46,545 nucleotides of DNA from a virus. This document shows, piece by piece, positions 37,231 through 44,799 of this stretch. How positions within the stretch are numbered: position 1 is the first letter of the stretch; each line of letters starts with the position of its first letter. The notes under the pieces were generated by a model. The model was not told the origin of the DNA, did no database searches, and was given only the letters and a program-made list of their open reading frames with translations. The stretch covers positions 1-46,545 of IMG/VR virus record IMGVR_UViG_3300029882_000040, one strand, 5' to 3'. Position numbers and translations under genes: made by a program.

Positions 37231-38130
37231 CTGAAAAACCTAACACTCATCATCCCCACGCACGGTCGTGTTAACAAGCAGATAACGCTCCAGGCGCTGC
37301 CGACTGCGCTCCAGGCCGAGGTCATCCTCGTGGCTTCGTTGCCTGACGAAGCCAAGGCGCTGAAGAAGCTGTACCCGGCTAACCAAGTGCTTACAGCCAA
37401 GGGCACTACATCCATCGCTACGAAGCGTCACTGGATTATGAAGAACGTAGCCGGCAAGTTTCTATTTATGATGGACGACGACCTGGCGTTCTTCGAGCGC
37501 TGCCCGGCTAAGTGGCGCGTGTGGGAGGAGCATCGCAAGGCGTACGCCGTAGCTCCGGACGCACCGGCTGGAACCTCGCTGATGATGCGTCGCTATCCTA
37601 AGGACAAGGTCCTCTTGAAGCTATTCCAGGAGATGGATTCCTACGCTGGTAAAGAGCACGACCTCGGTATGATCGGCATCGCGCATCGGCGTCACTCTGA
37701 CAAGAAGAAAGCGGCGTGGGAGAAGAACGCAAGGATGATGTATGCTTTCGGTGTCAACCGAGAGCTCTATCTCAAAGAGAAGATTCGCTTCGACGCCATA
37801 GGTCTGCGCGAGGACTTCCACGTGGTGTTGTCCATGTTGCGTAAAGGCCATGAGTGCCACAACTACGTCGAGCTACTCAACAACGAGTACGGCACATTCG
37901 GCGCGGCGGGAGGGTGCAGCGGCGAGCGCAGTATGGAGTACAGCGACGCCCAGTGCTTCGAGTTGGCCAAGCTACACCCCGGCTTCGTGAAGGTGGTGGA
38001 CCGCGCGTACACCACGACGGCTGTGCGTAAGGAGGTCGTGGTAGCCTGGAAGAAGGCTTACCTCTCCTCTCTGGCTCAGCCCAAGGTTCCAAGCGTACGG
38101 AAGGCAGCAAAGAAAGCGGTGACGGCATGA
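37231..38130 (+). CDS. Glycosyltransferase, TET-associated (TAGT)-like, 299 aa
   Basis: The GT-A start LTLIIPTHGRVNKQITLQAL and the metal-binding FMMDDDLAFF are plain. The later LREDFHVVLSMLRKGHEC and a Gly/Cys/Ser-rich GGCSGERSMEYS segment resemble the phage DNA-hydroxymethyl-base glycosyltransferases called TAGT. The product likely transfers a sugar to a hydroxymethylated base in DNA. The SD AGAGGAGAACGATC points to a CTG start at 37231; the in-frame TTG 37207 lacks an SD. It is the first gene of the suggested base-modification cluster. Confidence 0.78.
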   Translation: MKNLTLIIPTHGRVNKQITLQALPTALQAEVILVASLPDEAKALKKLYPANQVLTAKGTTSIATKRHWIMKNVAGKFLFMMDDDLAFFERCPAKWRVWEEHRKAYAVAPDAPAGTSLMMRRYPKDKVLLKLFQEMDSYAGKEHDLGMIGIAHRRHSDKKKAAWEKNARMMYAFGVNRELYLKEKIRFDAIGLREDFHVVLSMLRKGHECHNYVELLNNEYGTFGAAGGCSGERSMEYSDAQCFELAKLHPGFVKVVDRAYTTTAVRKEVVVAWKKAYLSSLAQPKVPSVRKAAKKAVTA

Positions 38131-38294
38131 AGTGCGAAAATTGCAAGAAGAAGTGTGCGAATCGGTTCTGTAACCTTGGCTGCTTCAACCGGTGGGTGCG
38201 GCGTGGTAATCGCAAACTGGTGGAGGACGCGCACAAGAGCGGCACGGAGGATTACCGCGTCGTCGTACGGAAGATGATGGGAGGCACGGCGTGA
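38127..38294 (+). CDS. Zinc-finger miniprotein, 55 aa
   Basis: ATG 38127 overlaps the previous stop (ATGA). Residues 3-19 read CENCKKKCANRFCNLGC, a dense Cys cluster that could bind zinc, followed by a basic helix. It lies between the glycosyltransferase and kinase genes, so it may assist DNA binding in the same process. Unproven. Confidence 0.6.
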   Translation: MKCENCKKKCANRFCNLGCFNRWVRRGNRKLVEDAHKSGTEDYRVVVRKMMGGTA

Positions 38295-39028
38295 TCATTC
38301 ACCACAAGATTCAGCGCAACAGCGGAGCAGCCCTAGAGCCGTGTATCTATAAGAGTGGCCATGGTGTGCCGACGCAAGGCGCTAAGATGCGCGCCTATCC
38401 GGACGTATTTGTGCCGGTGCTAGGTATAACGACTGGCGGCTACGTCATGCCGGTAATGGGCGAACCATCGCCGGTACTGGACCTGCCGTTGGCGCTGGCC
38501 CGGTTGGCTGCTTTATGGGACCTGCCGGTGGCGCATGTCTACGATTATGAGGGCCGCCGTCGCCACCACGTAGTCCAAGTAGAGCCGTTCACTCGCACAG
38601 AAGGCTTTCCGCCTATTATCCGGTCGGCGCTGACGACGTGGTACGAACGAATTGGTAGTACGCAAAGCAAAGGAGCACAGGTCGTACATGGTGATCCCAC
38701 CCTGGAGAACTACGTACGCGACGGTTATTGGCTAGACCCTAGTACGCGTCCATTGCCACAAGAGGCCGAGCTTGACGGCGGCAAGCTGCTGCAGTCGTAC
38801 TTCCACTACGGTCGCCCTTGCCTGGAGTCGGAACGTTACATGATACGTAAGTTCTTGGTCGAGCAAAAATTGAACCTGGACCTCTGTATCTACTACATGC
38901 TGACGCACATCATTCGGCTGTATGGTGTGCAGCCGCAGGCGCGTGTATGGGCCATTGACGTCGTATCGGGCCTGCGTAATTTGGCGGAAGAACTTCGCAC
39001 GGAAATGAGAGTGGATGCATGCAAGTAG
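38291..39028 (+). CDS. Small-molecule kinase-like protein (APH/choline-kinase fold), 245 aa
   Basis: The catalytic loop VVHGDPTLEN (residues 132-140; Asp135, Asn140) and the following YWLDPS (Asp149) match aminoglycoside/choline-kinase-type phosphotransferases. The ATP-binding lobe is short. A kinase of this sort beside a nucleotidyltransferase recalls sugar-phosphate activation pairs such as AmgK/MurU. The substrate could be a sugar destined for the glycosyltransferase at 37231. GTG 38291 overlaps the previous gene by 4 bases. Confidence 0.72.
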   Translation: MIIHHKIQRNSGAALEPCIYKSGHGVPTQGAKMRAYPDVFVPVLGITTGGYVMPVMGEPSPVLDLPLALARLAALWDLPVAHVYDYEGRRRHHVVQVEPFTRTEGFPPIIRSALTTWYERIGSTQSKGAQVVHGDPTLENYVRDGYWLDPSTRPLPQEAELDGGKLLQSYFHYGRPCLESERYMIRKFLVEQKLNLDLCIYYMLTHIIRLYGVQPQARVWAIDVVSGLRNLAEELRTEMRVDACK

Positions 39029-39738
39029 TTATTCTGGCGGCAGGACGCGGTGAACGATTTGTCAGTAACGGGGTAATGACGCCTAAACCGCTGCTCCCAG
39101 CGCGCGGTCGCACGATGATACAGCATGCGCTGGTCCAGGCGTCTGAAATCATCAAGACGCCTGTCGTTGTGTGCTTGGTGGATTTGTACAGTGAGCTTCA
39201 CAAGCAAACGCCGAAGAACATGCATCCGATCCGCGTGCCCATTCGGTTCGTGCAGAAGGGTGCGGCCATGTCTTTGTTGGCGGCGTCAGGTGTGATTCGC
39301 GATACCGATCCGGTGCTGGTCATGGACTGTGACACCATCTTCAAGAGTGGTGTGCTTGCTAAGTTCTCTGAGTTTAGTGAGGCTTGCTTCAAGTCTGGCG
39401 TGCAGTCTTCTATGCTGTGCTTCCGTCCTAAGGATGACAGCGAGCGCTACAGTTTCGTTATCATGAAGGATCACTTAGTGACGCAGGTGGTGGAGAAGCA
39501 GCGCATAAGCGGTATTGCTTCTTGCGGCGTTCATGCATTCCAGTCGTGGGAGCTTGCCAAGCGCGCCATCTACGAGATGGTGATTCTCAGTACGATGACT
39601 AACGGTGAGTACTATCTGGCACCGTGCCACAACAATTTGCAGTTGACCACGGCCATGGTGATCGCAGCCGATGAATTCAACCACGTAGGCACACCGGCTG
39701 AACTGGAGGCGTATGAGCAAGCAGTTCCCAAGGCTTGA
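39019..39738 (+). CDS. Sugar-phosphate nucleotidyltransferase, 239 aa
   Basis: The N-terminus MQVVILAAGRGERFVSNGVM then PKPLLPARG is the glucose-1-phosphate nucleotidyltransferase signature, and VMDCDTIF (Asp103, Asp105) gives the metal site. Such enzymes make NDP- or CDP-activated sugars or alcohols. The adjacent kinase could supply the phosphorylated substrate. ATG 39019 overlaps the kinase gene by 10 bases. Confidence 0.85.
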   Translation: MQVVILAAGRGERFVSNGVMTPKPLLPARGRTMIQHALVQASEIIKTPVVVCLVDLYSELHKQTPKNMHPIRVPIRFVQKGAAMSLLAASGVIRDTDPVLVMDCDTIFKSGVLAKFSEFSEACFKSGVQSSMLCFRPKDDSERYSFVIMKDHLVTQVVEKQRISGIASCGVHAFQSWELAKRAIYEMVILSTMTNGEYYLAPCHNNLQLTTAMVIAADEFNHVGTPAELEAYEQAVPKA

Positions 39739-40585
39739 AGAGTTCGTGTACTTCGTGAACGAGCGTTGGTCCATACATCAGAAGCGATTGGCTGGGAAGC
39801 CTGCTCCGTGGACGAAGGATCCTATCCTGTTGGAATACCGCTTTACCAACGTACGTCGCGAAGACGACAGGGTCACTAAGTGTATACACGAAAACTGGTT
39901 ACAGCCGCACGCGGAGGACTACGACACGGTAGTCTTCGCAATGGCGCTGGCACGGTTGGTGAACTTGCCGGCGAGCCTGGAAGCGCTCGGTTATCCATCA
40001 AAATGGAATCCGAAGCGGTTTGTGAAGCTGATGGAGGCGCGCAAGAAGGACGGCATGGCGACGTTCACAGGGGCATACATGATAAACGCCGTCGGTGCTA
40101 CCAAAGGACAGTCCAAGGCGTCGTACTTGGCCGACCAGGTGCTTGGGCCGTTGTGGAACAGCCGTAAGCTGCTAGGTAACTTGGTGCGTACCGGGTGTGA
40201 GCTTAGTACGTTGCAAGAAGCGCTCATGTTACATCACGGCTTCGGAGGTGGGTTCATGAGTGCGCAGGTCGTGGCGGATATTAAGCACCTGCCTTCTATG
40301 AAGAAGGCTGAAGACTGGATGACGTTCGCAATGTCAGGGCCAGGAAGTCGTAGAGGGTTAAACTGGCTCGTGGGAAGAGAACCAACTGCGCGCTGGAACG
40401 AAGAGGAATGGCATGCTACGCTGCTGGATTTGATGAAGGTAGCTCAGCCAAAGTTGAAATGCCCAGTGTTGGATGCGCAGAATCTACAGAACTGTCTGTG
40501 TGAATTCAGCAAATACTGCAAGGTGAAGTACAACGGCGGCAGAGCGAAGCAGAAGTTCCGCGCCAGCGGCGAAGCTTATAATTAA
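39713..40585 (+). CDS. DNA-base hypermodification protein (HMUDK-helical/aGPT-PPlase class), 290 aa
   Basis: The start (EEFVYFVNERWSIHQKRLAG, then PWTKDPILLEYRFTNVRRED) and the end (LDAQNLQNCLCEFSKY) match, by pattern, the family described in thymidine-hypermodifying phages as 5-hmdU DNA kinase helical domain or alpha-glutamyl/putrescinyl-thymine pyrophosphorylase. Those proteins act on hydroxymethyl-U in DNA. No P-loop is present, so kinase activity would need a partner. ATG 39713 overlaps the nucleotidyltransferase gene by 26 bases. Confidence 0.82.
   Translation: MSKQFPRLEEFVYFVNERWSIHQKRLAGKPAPWTKDPILLEYRFTNVRREDDRVTKCIHENWLQPHAEDYDTVVFAMALARLVNLPASLEALGYPSKWNPKRFVKLMEARKKDGMATFTGAYMINAVGATKGQSKASYLADQVLGPLWNSRKLLGNLVRTGCELSTLQEALMLHHGFGGGFMSAQVVADIKHLPSMKKAEDWMTFAMSGPGSRRGLNWLVGREPTARWNEEEWHATLLDLMKVAQPKLKCPVLDAQNLQNCLCEFSKYCKVKYNGGRAKQKFRASGEAYN
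40577..40582 (+). promoter_or_regulatory. -10 box at the end of the hypermodification gene
   Basis: CTTATAATTAA: the TATAAT codes for the last Tyr-Asn before the TAA stop. It lies 28 bases upstream of ATG 40611. Confidence 0.55.
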
Positions 40586-40610
40586 CCCATAGCAGCGAAA
40601 GGAAGTGAAG

Positions 40611-41702
40611 ATGTACAGTTACAAAGCTAGAGACGTAAATGAGGCGCTTTCACTTGGACTACAGCATTTGTTACACAGTGGAATCAAAGAGGACTCCAGA
40701 GTAGGTCCAGTGCTAGTAGCGCCAGGGCCGGTGTGTATCGAGTATACCGACCCAAGGCAGCGAGTGCTGTATTCACCAACGCGCGATGCGAACCACGTAT
40801 TCCATGTGATGGAGGCGTTGTGGTTTTTCTCGGGGAGCAACGAACTGGAGTTTCCGGTTTTCTTTAATGCCTCATACTCGCAGTTTTCAGATGATGGCAA
40901 GACTATGTGGGACTCTTACGGATGGCGCTGGCGAGAATTCTTCGGCTATGACCAGCTCGATGCCATAGTGGAGGAGCTCAAGTCGAATCCGGGAAGCAGG
41001 CGCTGCGTATTGGCGATGTGGAACGCTGATATTGCGCCAAGCGCCCCGCAATGGGAGGCGAAAAGTGGCGTACAGTACAGCGATGATCTTGGCGTTGCGT
41101 GCAACGGTGGTAAAGCCGTTCCGTGCAACACGCACGCTTACTTCGCCATACGAGCCGGCAAGCTGAACATGACCGTCATGAACCGCAGCAACGACAGTAT
41201 GTGGGGCGCATTCGGCGCGAACGCGGTCCACTTCAGCTTCCTGTTGGAGTACATGGCGATGCGTATCGGTGTGCCGATGGGCAGTTACTATCAGTTCACG
41301 AACAATCTGCATACGTATACCGACAAGTTCAGTATTGACAAGCTGAACGCCATTGAATACGAGTGCGTTACGCTCGATCAGTTGGAACCTCTTGGACCCT
41401 CTATCACAGAAGGATTCGACGACGACCTGAAGCTGTTCATGCCGTGGGCGCTGAAGGTGATACGTGCCACCCCACCGCCGGCAACGTTCCCGTCAGACGT
41501 ATTACCAGAAGCTACGCAGCTTGCAGCGAACGTCCCCGCCTGCAAGACGCCATTCTTCCATGCGGTAGCCATTCCGATGTTCCTGTTCTGGGTGTTCCGA
41601 AAGTGGAAGGATGAATACAGCAGCAACACTTGCCTCGATGGCATTGACGCGCCGGACTGGAAGCGCGCGTGCTACGAGTGGAAAGAACGGAGGCGGAAGT
41701 GA
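40611..41702 (+). CDS. Thymidylate synthase/dUMP hydroxymethylase homologue, 363 aa
   Basis: Conserved residues include the Arg pair SRR (residues 129-131) and active-site Cys172 in VPCNTHAYF. RSNDSMWGAFGAN gives the nucleotide site, with Asn204 retained, which favours dUMP over dCMP. Ordinary ThyA is near 264 residues, so this has about 100 extra residues spread through the chain. In phages with modified thymidine, such homologues make 5-hydroxymethyl-dUMP instead of dTMP; context supports that. ATG 40611 follows GAAAGGAAGTGAAG and a promoter. Confidence 0.88.
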   Translation: MYSYKARDVNEALSLGLQHLLHSGIKEDSRVGPVLVAPGPVCIEYTDPRQRVLYSPTRDANHVFHVMEALWFFSGSNELEFPVFFNASYSQFSDDGKTMWDSYGWRWREFFGYDQLDAIVEELKSNPGSRRCVLAMWNADIAPSAPQWEAKSGVQYSDDLGVACNGGKAVPCNTHAYFAIRAGKLNMTVMNRSNDSMWGAFGANAVHFSFLLEYMAMRIGVPMGSYYQFTNNLHTYTDKFSIDKLNAIEYECVTLDQLEPLGPSITEGFDDDLKLFMPWALKVIRATPPPATFPSDVLPEATQLAANVPACKTPFFHAVAIPMFLFWVFRKWKDEYSSNTCLDGIDAPDWKRACYEWKERRRK

Positions 41703-42277
41703 AAGAACTCCTGCAATTCATTTACGAGGGCGGTAGTGTAATTCGCTACCACGCACGTCCAGGCTTACGCACAGACACCGATGCGTCACACTCGTTCGGC
41801 GTTGCTCTTTGGTGCAGTTTACTGGCCGGCAAAGATGCCGAGGGTCGTACGCAAGCCAGCGCCATGTTGCTTATGGCAGCGCTAACGCATGATCTGGCCG
41901 AGCAAGCAGCGTCAGACATCAGCGCTCCAGCCAAGCGCATGATGGGCCTGTCTGACCTAGTCCATGACTGGGAGCAGAAGACGCTGCGTAAGTACGACCT
42001 GGATTATGAGCAATGGTTGGATCCGGAGGAGTTGCTCATCCTTAAGCTGGCTGACTGCTTTGATGGTCTGCTGTATTGCTGCCGTGAGCTTGCCTTAGGT
42101 AACAAGAACGTCATGCTGATCTGGAAGCGATTCTGTTCATACATCGAAACACTCACGGTAAATACGGAAGTACCCTTGGACATCGCGCTGCGCGCCTCTA
42201 ACATGTACGAAGCTATAAAGGAGATCTATCGTGAAACCCGTAGTGAAGCAGGTCCGGAATTCAACGTCTTCGAGTAG
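41699..42277 (+). CDS. HD-domain 5'-deoxynucleotidase (YfbR-like), 192 aa
   Basis: The HD motifs are H31 (SHSFGVAL), H64-D65 (LTHDLAEQ) and D119 (KLADCFD), typical of YfbR-like nucleotidases that dephosphorylate dNMPs. GTG 41699 overlaps the synthase stop. Such an enzyme next to a hydroxymethylase fits removal of dTMP or host nucleotides so that modified dUMP prevails. Confidence 0.85.
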   Translation: MKELLQFIYEGGSVIRYHARPGLRTDTDASHSFGVALWCSLLAGKDAEGRTQASAMLLMAALTHDLAEQAASDISAPAKRMMGLSDLVHDWEQKTLRKYDLDYEQWLDPEELLILKLADCFDGLLYCCRELALGNKNVMLIWKRFCSYIETLTVNTEVPLDIALRASNMYEAIKEIYRETRSEAGPEFNVFE

Positions 42278-42515
42278 CAAGGCTAACGATACGCAGGTAG
42301 GAGGTAGTCACTATCAAGAGGCGTCGGCGGTGTGTCCTCACTGTCATAAAATTATTCAGCACTGGGATCTGTATGCCAAGATGCCATACTTGGTTGGACA
42401 GGTGGCCAAGTACACATTACGCTTCCTCGGTAAGAACGGCCTGGAAGACCTGAAGAAAGCACAGCACTTCCTACAGAAGCTGATCGAAGTGTACTATCCG
42501 GATGAGAAGTCTTAA
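42231..42515 (+). CDS. DUF3310 protein with zinc-ribbon insertion, 94 aa
   Basis: GTG 42231 follows AAAGGAGATCTATC inside the end of the HD gene (47-base overlap). DTQVGGSHYQ and VAKYTLRFLGKNGLEDLKKA are DUF3310 hallmarks, a phage family annotated as putative nucleotide kinase. The insertion CPHCHKIIQHWDLY after GGSHYQ could be a half zinc ribbon. Last gene of the plus-strand cluster. Confidence 0.85.
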   Translation: MKPVVKQVRNSTSSSSKANDTQVGGSHYQEASAVCPHCHKIIQHWDLYAKMPYLVGQVAKYTLRFLGKNGLEDLKKAQHFLQKLIEVYYPDEKS

Positions 42516-42522
42516 ACGACAA

Positions 42523-42574
42523 AAGACCCGGCTGGCTGGCACTCGATGTTCTGAGTACCAGCCAGCCGGGTCTT
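42523..42574. terminator. Bidirectional terminator, 17-bp perfect stem
   Basis: AAGACCCGGCTGGCTGG (42523-42539) pairs with 42558-42574, with ACTC/GAGT pairing inside the loop. A T-rich run (TTACTT) follows on plus; on minus the stem is followed by TTGTCGTTT. It separates converging plus and minus operons. Confidence 0.88.
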
Positions 42575-42580
42575 ACTTGT

Positions 42581-43123
42581 CTACGCTGCCAACGCGTAAA
42601 TGCAGTGGTTCATGAATAGAGGGCTCAGGTGCAGCGTCTCGGGTGTGACGAGGTTGTCTTCGTCCTCTAGACAGTTGAGCGGCCACTTGTCTGCCTGCTG
42701 CATGAACAGCGTCATCAACGCGGAGCATATCAGCAGATGGTTGTCCACACCGATGCGCGCGTGTATGAATAGACCAACTATGTCCGCGTAGTCGTACGGG
42801 CACCCGATCTTCGATTCCAGCCAGGTCATGGCCGTCTCGTACTCGGCATCCGTGACCGGTATGGCGTAGCGGCGTTCCCGCGTCGGTTTGCACCAGTTCA
42901 GTGGCCTAGAGTTAACTCCTGTTCCGGAATGTGCCCCTACCCAGTGTTGACCATCGCGGCTTAGAGCCTCGGTGTGGCACCACTTACTGTCGGTGGTCCA
43001 CGTGATGAGCCCGGATATTATTCCTGGTTCATCGATAAAGCGTATTACCAGATATTTCTGGTTCTGGTCGAATTGCAGAGCCCAGCTGCGATCCCACACA
43101 AGAGCGTACGTGCTTTCAGTCAT
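42581..43123 (-). CDS. Permuted NlpC/P60-like hydrolase, 180 aa
   Basis: CHTEAL (His50), then VGAHSGTGV, then GCPYDYADIVGLF, and ICSALM (Cys133) form a His-before-Cys arrangement typical of permuted NlpC/P60 (YiiX-like) proteins. Those cut amide bonds, often in peptidoglycan. ATG at 43123 follows the papain-like gene by two bases, and it is the last gene of the minus-strand operon. No signal peptide. It could help lysis or DNA entry through the wall. Confidence 0.72.
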   Translation of the reverse strand: MTESTYALVWDRSWALQFDQNQKYLVIRFIDEPGIISGLITWTTDSKWCHTEALSRDGQHWVGAHSGTGVNSRPLNWCKPTRERRYAIPVTDAEYETAMTWLESKIGCPYDYADIVGLFIHARIGVDNHLLICSALMTLFMQQADKWPLNCLEDEDNLVTPETLHLSPLFMNHCIYALAA

Positions 43124-43125
43124 GG

Positions 43126-43887
43126 CTACACCTTCTTGGCCGCTGCCAGCAGGCCGGTCAGGTCAAGTCCAGACGGCGTCTTGCCGCTGTTTTGGTTCAC
43201 CCAGTCCTCCGTGACAATGACGTACCCTTCGTCGATGTAGCCAAGCATGAACTCGTTCGACATCGGAATCTTCATGCCCCAGCTATTGACAGTGCCGCCG
43301 GCCGCACCTTCGCCGAGCTGCACGATGCAGTGGCCACCTTCGGGCTTCAGACCCGGCGCGAAGTTCCAATTGGACGTGTTCTGCTGGCACTGCTCCGGGC
43401 ACTGTATGCCAAGGTACAGTCCACCGAACGTGTACGCGGCCCACTTCATCTGCGCAAGGCTGGATACATCCAGCGCCGCGTAGGCGAGTATCTTGTGCGC
43501 GGAGACTCCCACTTGCACGCCAATCTTTTGCCAGTAGGTCAACAGGTCGGTCAGAGCCGTGCCTTGGTCGGTCGGGTTGTCTCCGGATGGACCGGCGTTT
43601 ATGTTGAACCCGGTTACGGCGGAATACAGACTGAGCGCATCGGCGGTGGTCGGCTGCACTGGACGGCCAGTGTTGTAGCTCTGCGCTTGTATAAGGTGCA
43701 GTGCCCCGGCGCACGCACAGTCACCCCACTGGTCGTTACCCAGGATGCTGAGCGCGGCGTCTGGCACGGCGTACTCCCAGCCGTGCGCGGGCGCGACAGG
43801 CCACGTATCAGCCTTGTCCAGGAAATCGCTAAGTGACGGCATACTCAGCCTGCGCTTCGGGGCGTTCTTTCCGTATTTGAATCCCAT
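43126..43887 (-). CDS. Papain-like (C1-type) cysteine peptidase, 253 aa
   Basis: LGNDQWGDCACAGAL (Gln53, nucleophile Cys57), GGHCIVQLG (His186) and VNSWGM (Asn201) make a complete papain-type triad plus oxyanion Gln. The type occurs in phages and actinobacteria as an uncharacterised peptidase. No signal peptide is seen; it may be a virion or lysis-associated hydrolase. The SD is GGAAGGACTGAAAC on the minus strand. Confidence 0.85.
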   Translation of the reverse strand: MGFKYGKNAPKRRLSMPSLSDFLDKADTWPVAPAHGWEYAVPDAALSILGNDQWGDCACAGALHLIQAQSYNTGRPVQPTTADALSLYSAVTGFNINAGPSGDNPTDQGTALTDLLTYWQKIGVQVGVSAHKILAYAALDVSSLAQMKWAAYTFGGLYLGIQCPEQCQQNTSNWNFAPGLKPEGGHCIVQLGEGAAGGTVNSWGMKIPMSNEFMLGYIDEGYVIVTEDWVNQNSGKTPSGLDLTGLLAAAKKV

Positions 43888-43913
43888 GTTTCAGTCCTTC
43901 CAATGTTGCGTGC

Positions 43914-43949
43914 AAAGAAGAAAGGGAGCCGACCCGAAGGCCGACTCCC
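43914..43949 (-). terminator. Rho-independent terminator with UUCG loop (minus strand)
   Basis: On the minus strand, GGGAGTCGGCC (43949-43939) pairs with GGTCGGCTCCC (43934-43924) around a TTCG tetraloop, followed by TTTCTTCTTT. The 11-bp stem has two G-U pairs. It would reduce readthrough from the lipoprotein gene into the peptidase gene. Confidence 0.8.
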
Positions 43950-43962
43950 TGCTTGCCGAAGG

Positions 43963-44502
43963 TTACTTTAGTTCAGCACCGGCCAAACGCGAGTCGGCCT
44001 TCACGGCGGCGTTCCAGGCTGCCTTGAAGTCACTGACGCGACTATGCAGCATGTGGTGCTTGATTTGCACGCGCCCGATGTGCGGGTTATGGGAGGCTGC
44101 CACTACTGGTGTAGGCGCCACAGTGCTCGGCGGCAGTGCAGCCAGGATTGCCTCAATACCGGCAACTAGCACATCGATCAGCGGAGAGTATGCGGCCGTA
44201 AGCGGGATGGCTGCCGTAATAGCTACGATGGTATTGAGCGCGTCCTCTACGATGACCACCGTACCGCCAGCCTGCCACGTCGCCTCTGCGGTCTGCAGTG
44301 CGGCCACTGCAGCCTTCAACTGCGGTGCCCAAGGAGCATTAGGCTGCGCTACCGCCAGAATGTTCACTGCCTCGGTCAGTACCACGTTGACCTCATTGAC
44401 CACTTGCGAGCCGGTGCAGCCCACCATTGGCGCGGCGCACAGTGTTAGGCAAAGGGCGGCGACTACCGAGCCCTTTGTAATTCCTGCGATAAGATTTTTC
44501 AT
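43963..44502 (-). CDS. Lipoprotein, 179 aa
   Basis: The N-terminus ends MVGC at residues 26-29 in a hydrophobic signal, a likely lipobox. The rest is Ala/Val-rich helices and a long Pro-rich spacer. It lies between a holin-like gene and the peptidase in the lysis region. A spanin-type outer-membrane lipoprotein is possible but longer than usual. The SD AAGGAGACTGAAT is clear. Confidence 0.7.
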   Translation of the reverse strand: MKNLIAGITKGSVVAALCLTLCAAPMVGCTGSQVVNEVNVVLTEAVNILAVAQPNAPWAPQLKAAVAALQTAEATWQAGGTVVIVEDALNTIVAITAAIPLTAAYSPLIDVLVAGIEAILAALPPSTVAPTPVVAASHNPHIGRVQIKHHMLHSRVSDFKAAWNAAVKADSRLAGAELK

Positions 44503-44517
44503 ATTCAGTCTCCTTGC

Positions 44518-44799
44518 TTACTTGGTTGGTGGTGCGCCAGGGGTAACCGACACCTTGGTGTCTACTTCCGTTCCGTCCGGTTGTTGCTCCTGTTGGTGAA
44601 ACAGGATCTGTTCGACGTATGGAGTGTGCAGAACTGCGATCGCGGCCAATAGAAACTGACCGAGCGGCGCTAGGCGTGGATGGTAGCTGAGAAAATGGTT
44701 GACGGCCGTAACTTGGCTCGCGGCGGCACCCGTGGCGATCAAGCCCAGGATGATCAGGGTTTGCTTCTTGATTGCTTTGCCGTTGATGGTCAGGTTCAT
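44518..44799 (-). CDS. Holin-like membrane protein, 93 aa
   Basis: Two hydrophobic segments (TLIILGLIATGAAASQV and APLGQFLLAAIAVLHTPYV) with a charged N-terminus and acidic Pro-rich tail fit a class II-like holin. Located two genes downstream of the GH108-type gene. The holin call rests on topology and neighbours, not homology. Confidence 0.55.
   Translation of the reverse strand: MNLTINGKAIKKQTLIILGLIATGAAASQVTAVNHFLSYHPRLAPLGQFLLAAIAVLHTPYVEQILFHQQEQQPDGTEVDTKVSVTPGAPPTK

Noticed and set aside
43192-44599. Plus-strand frames opposite the minus-strand lysis operon
   Set aside because: The minus-strand frames contain papain-type and lipobox motifs with good SDs; the plus frames have none.
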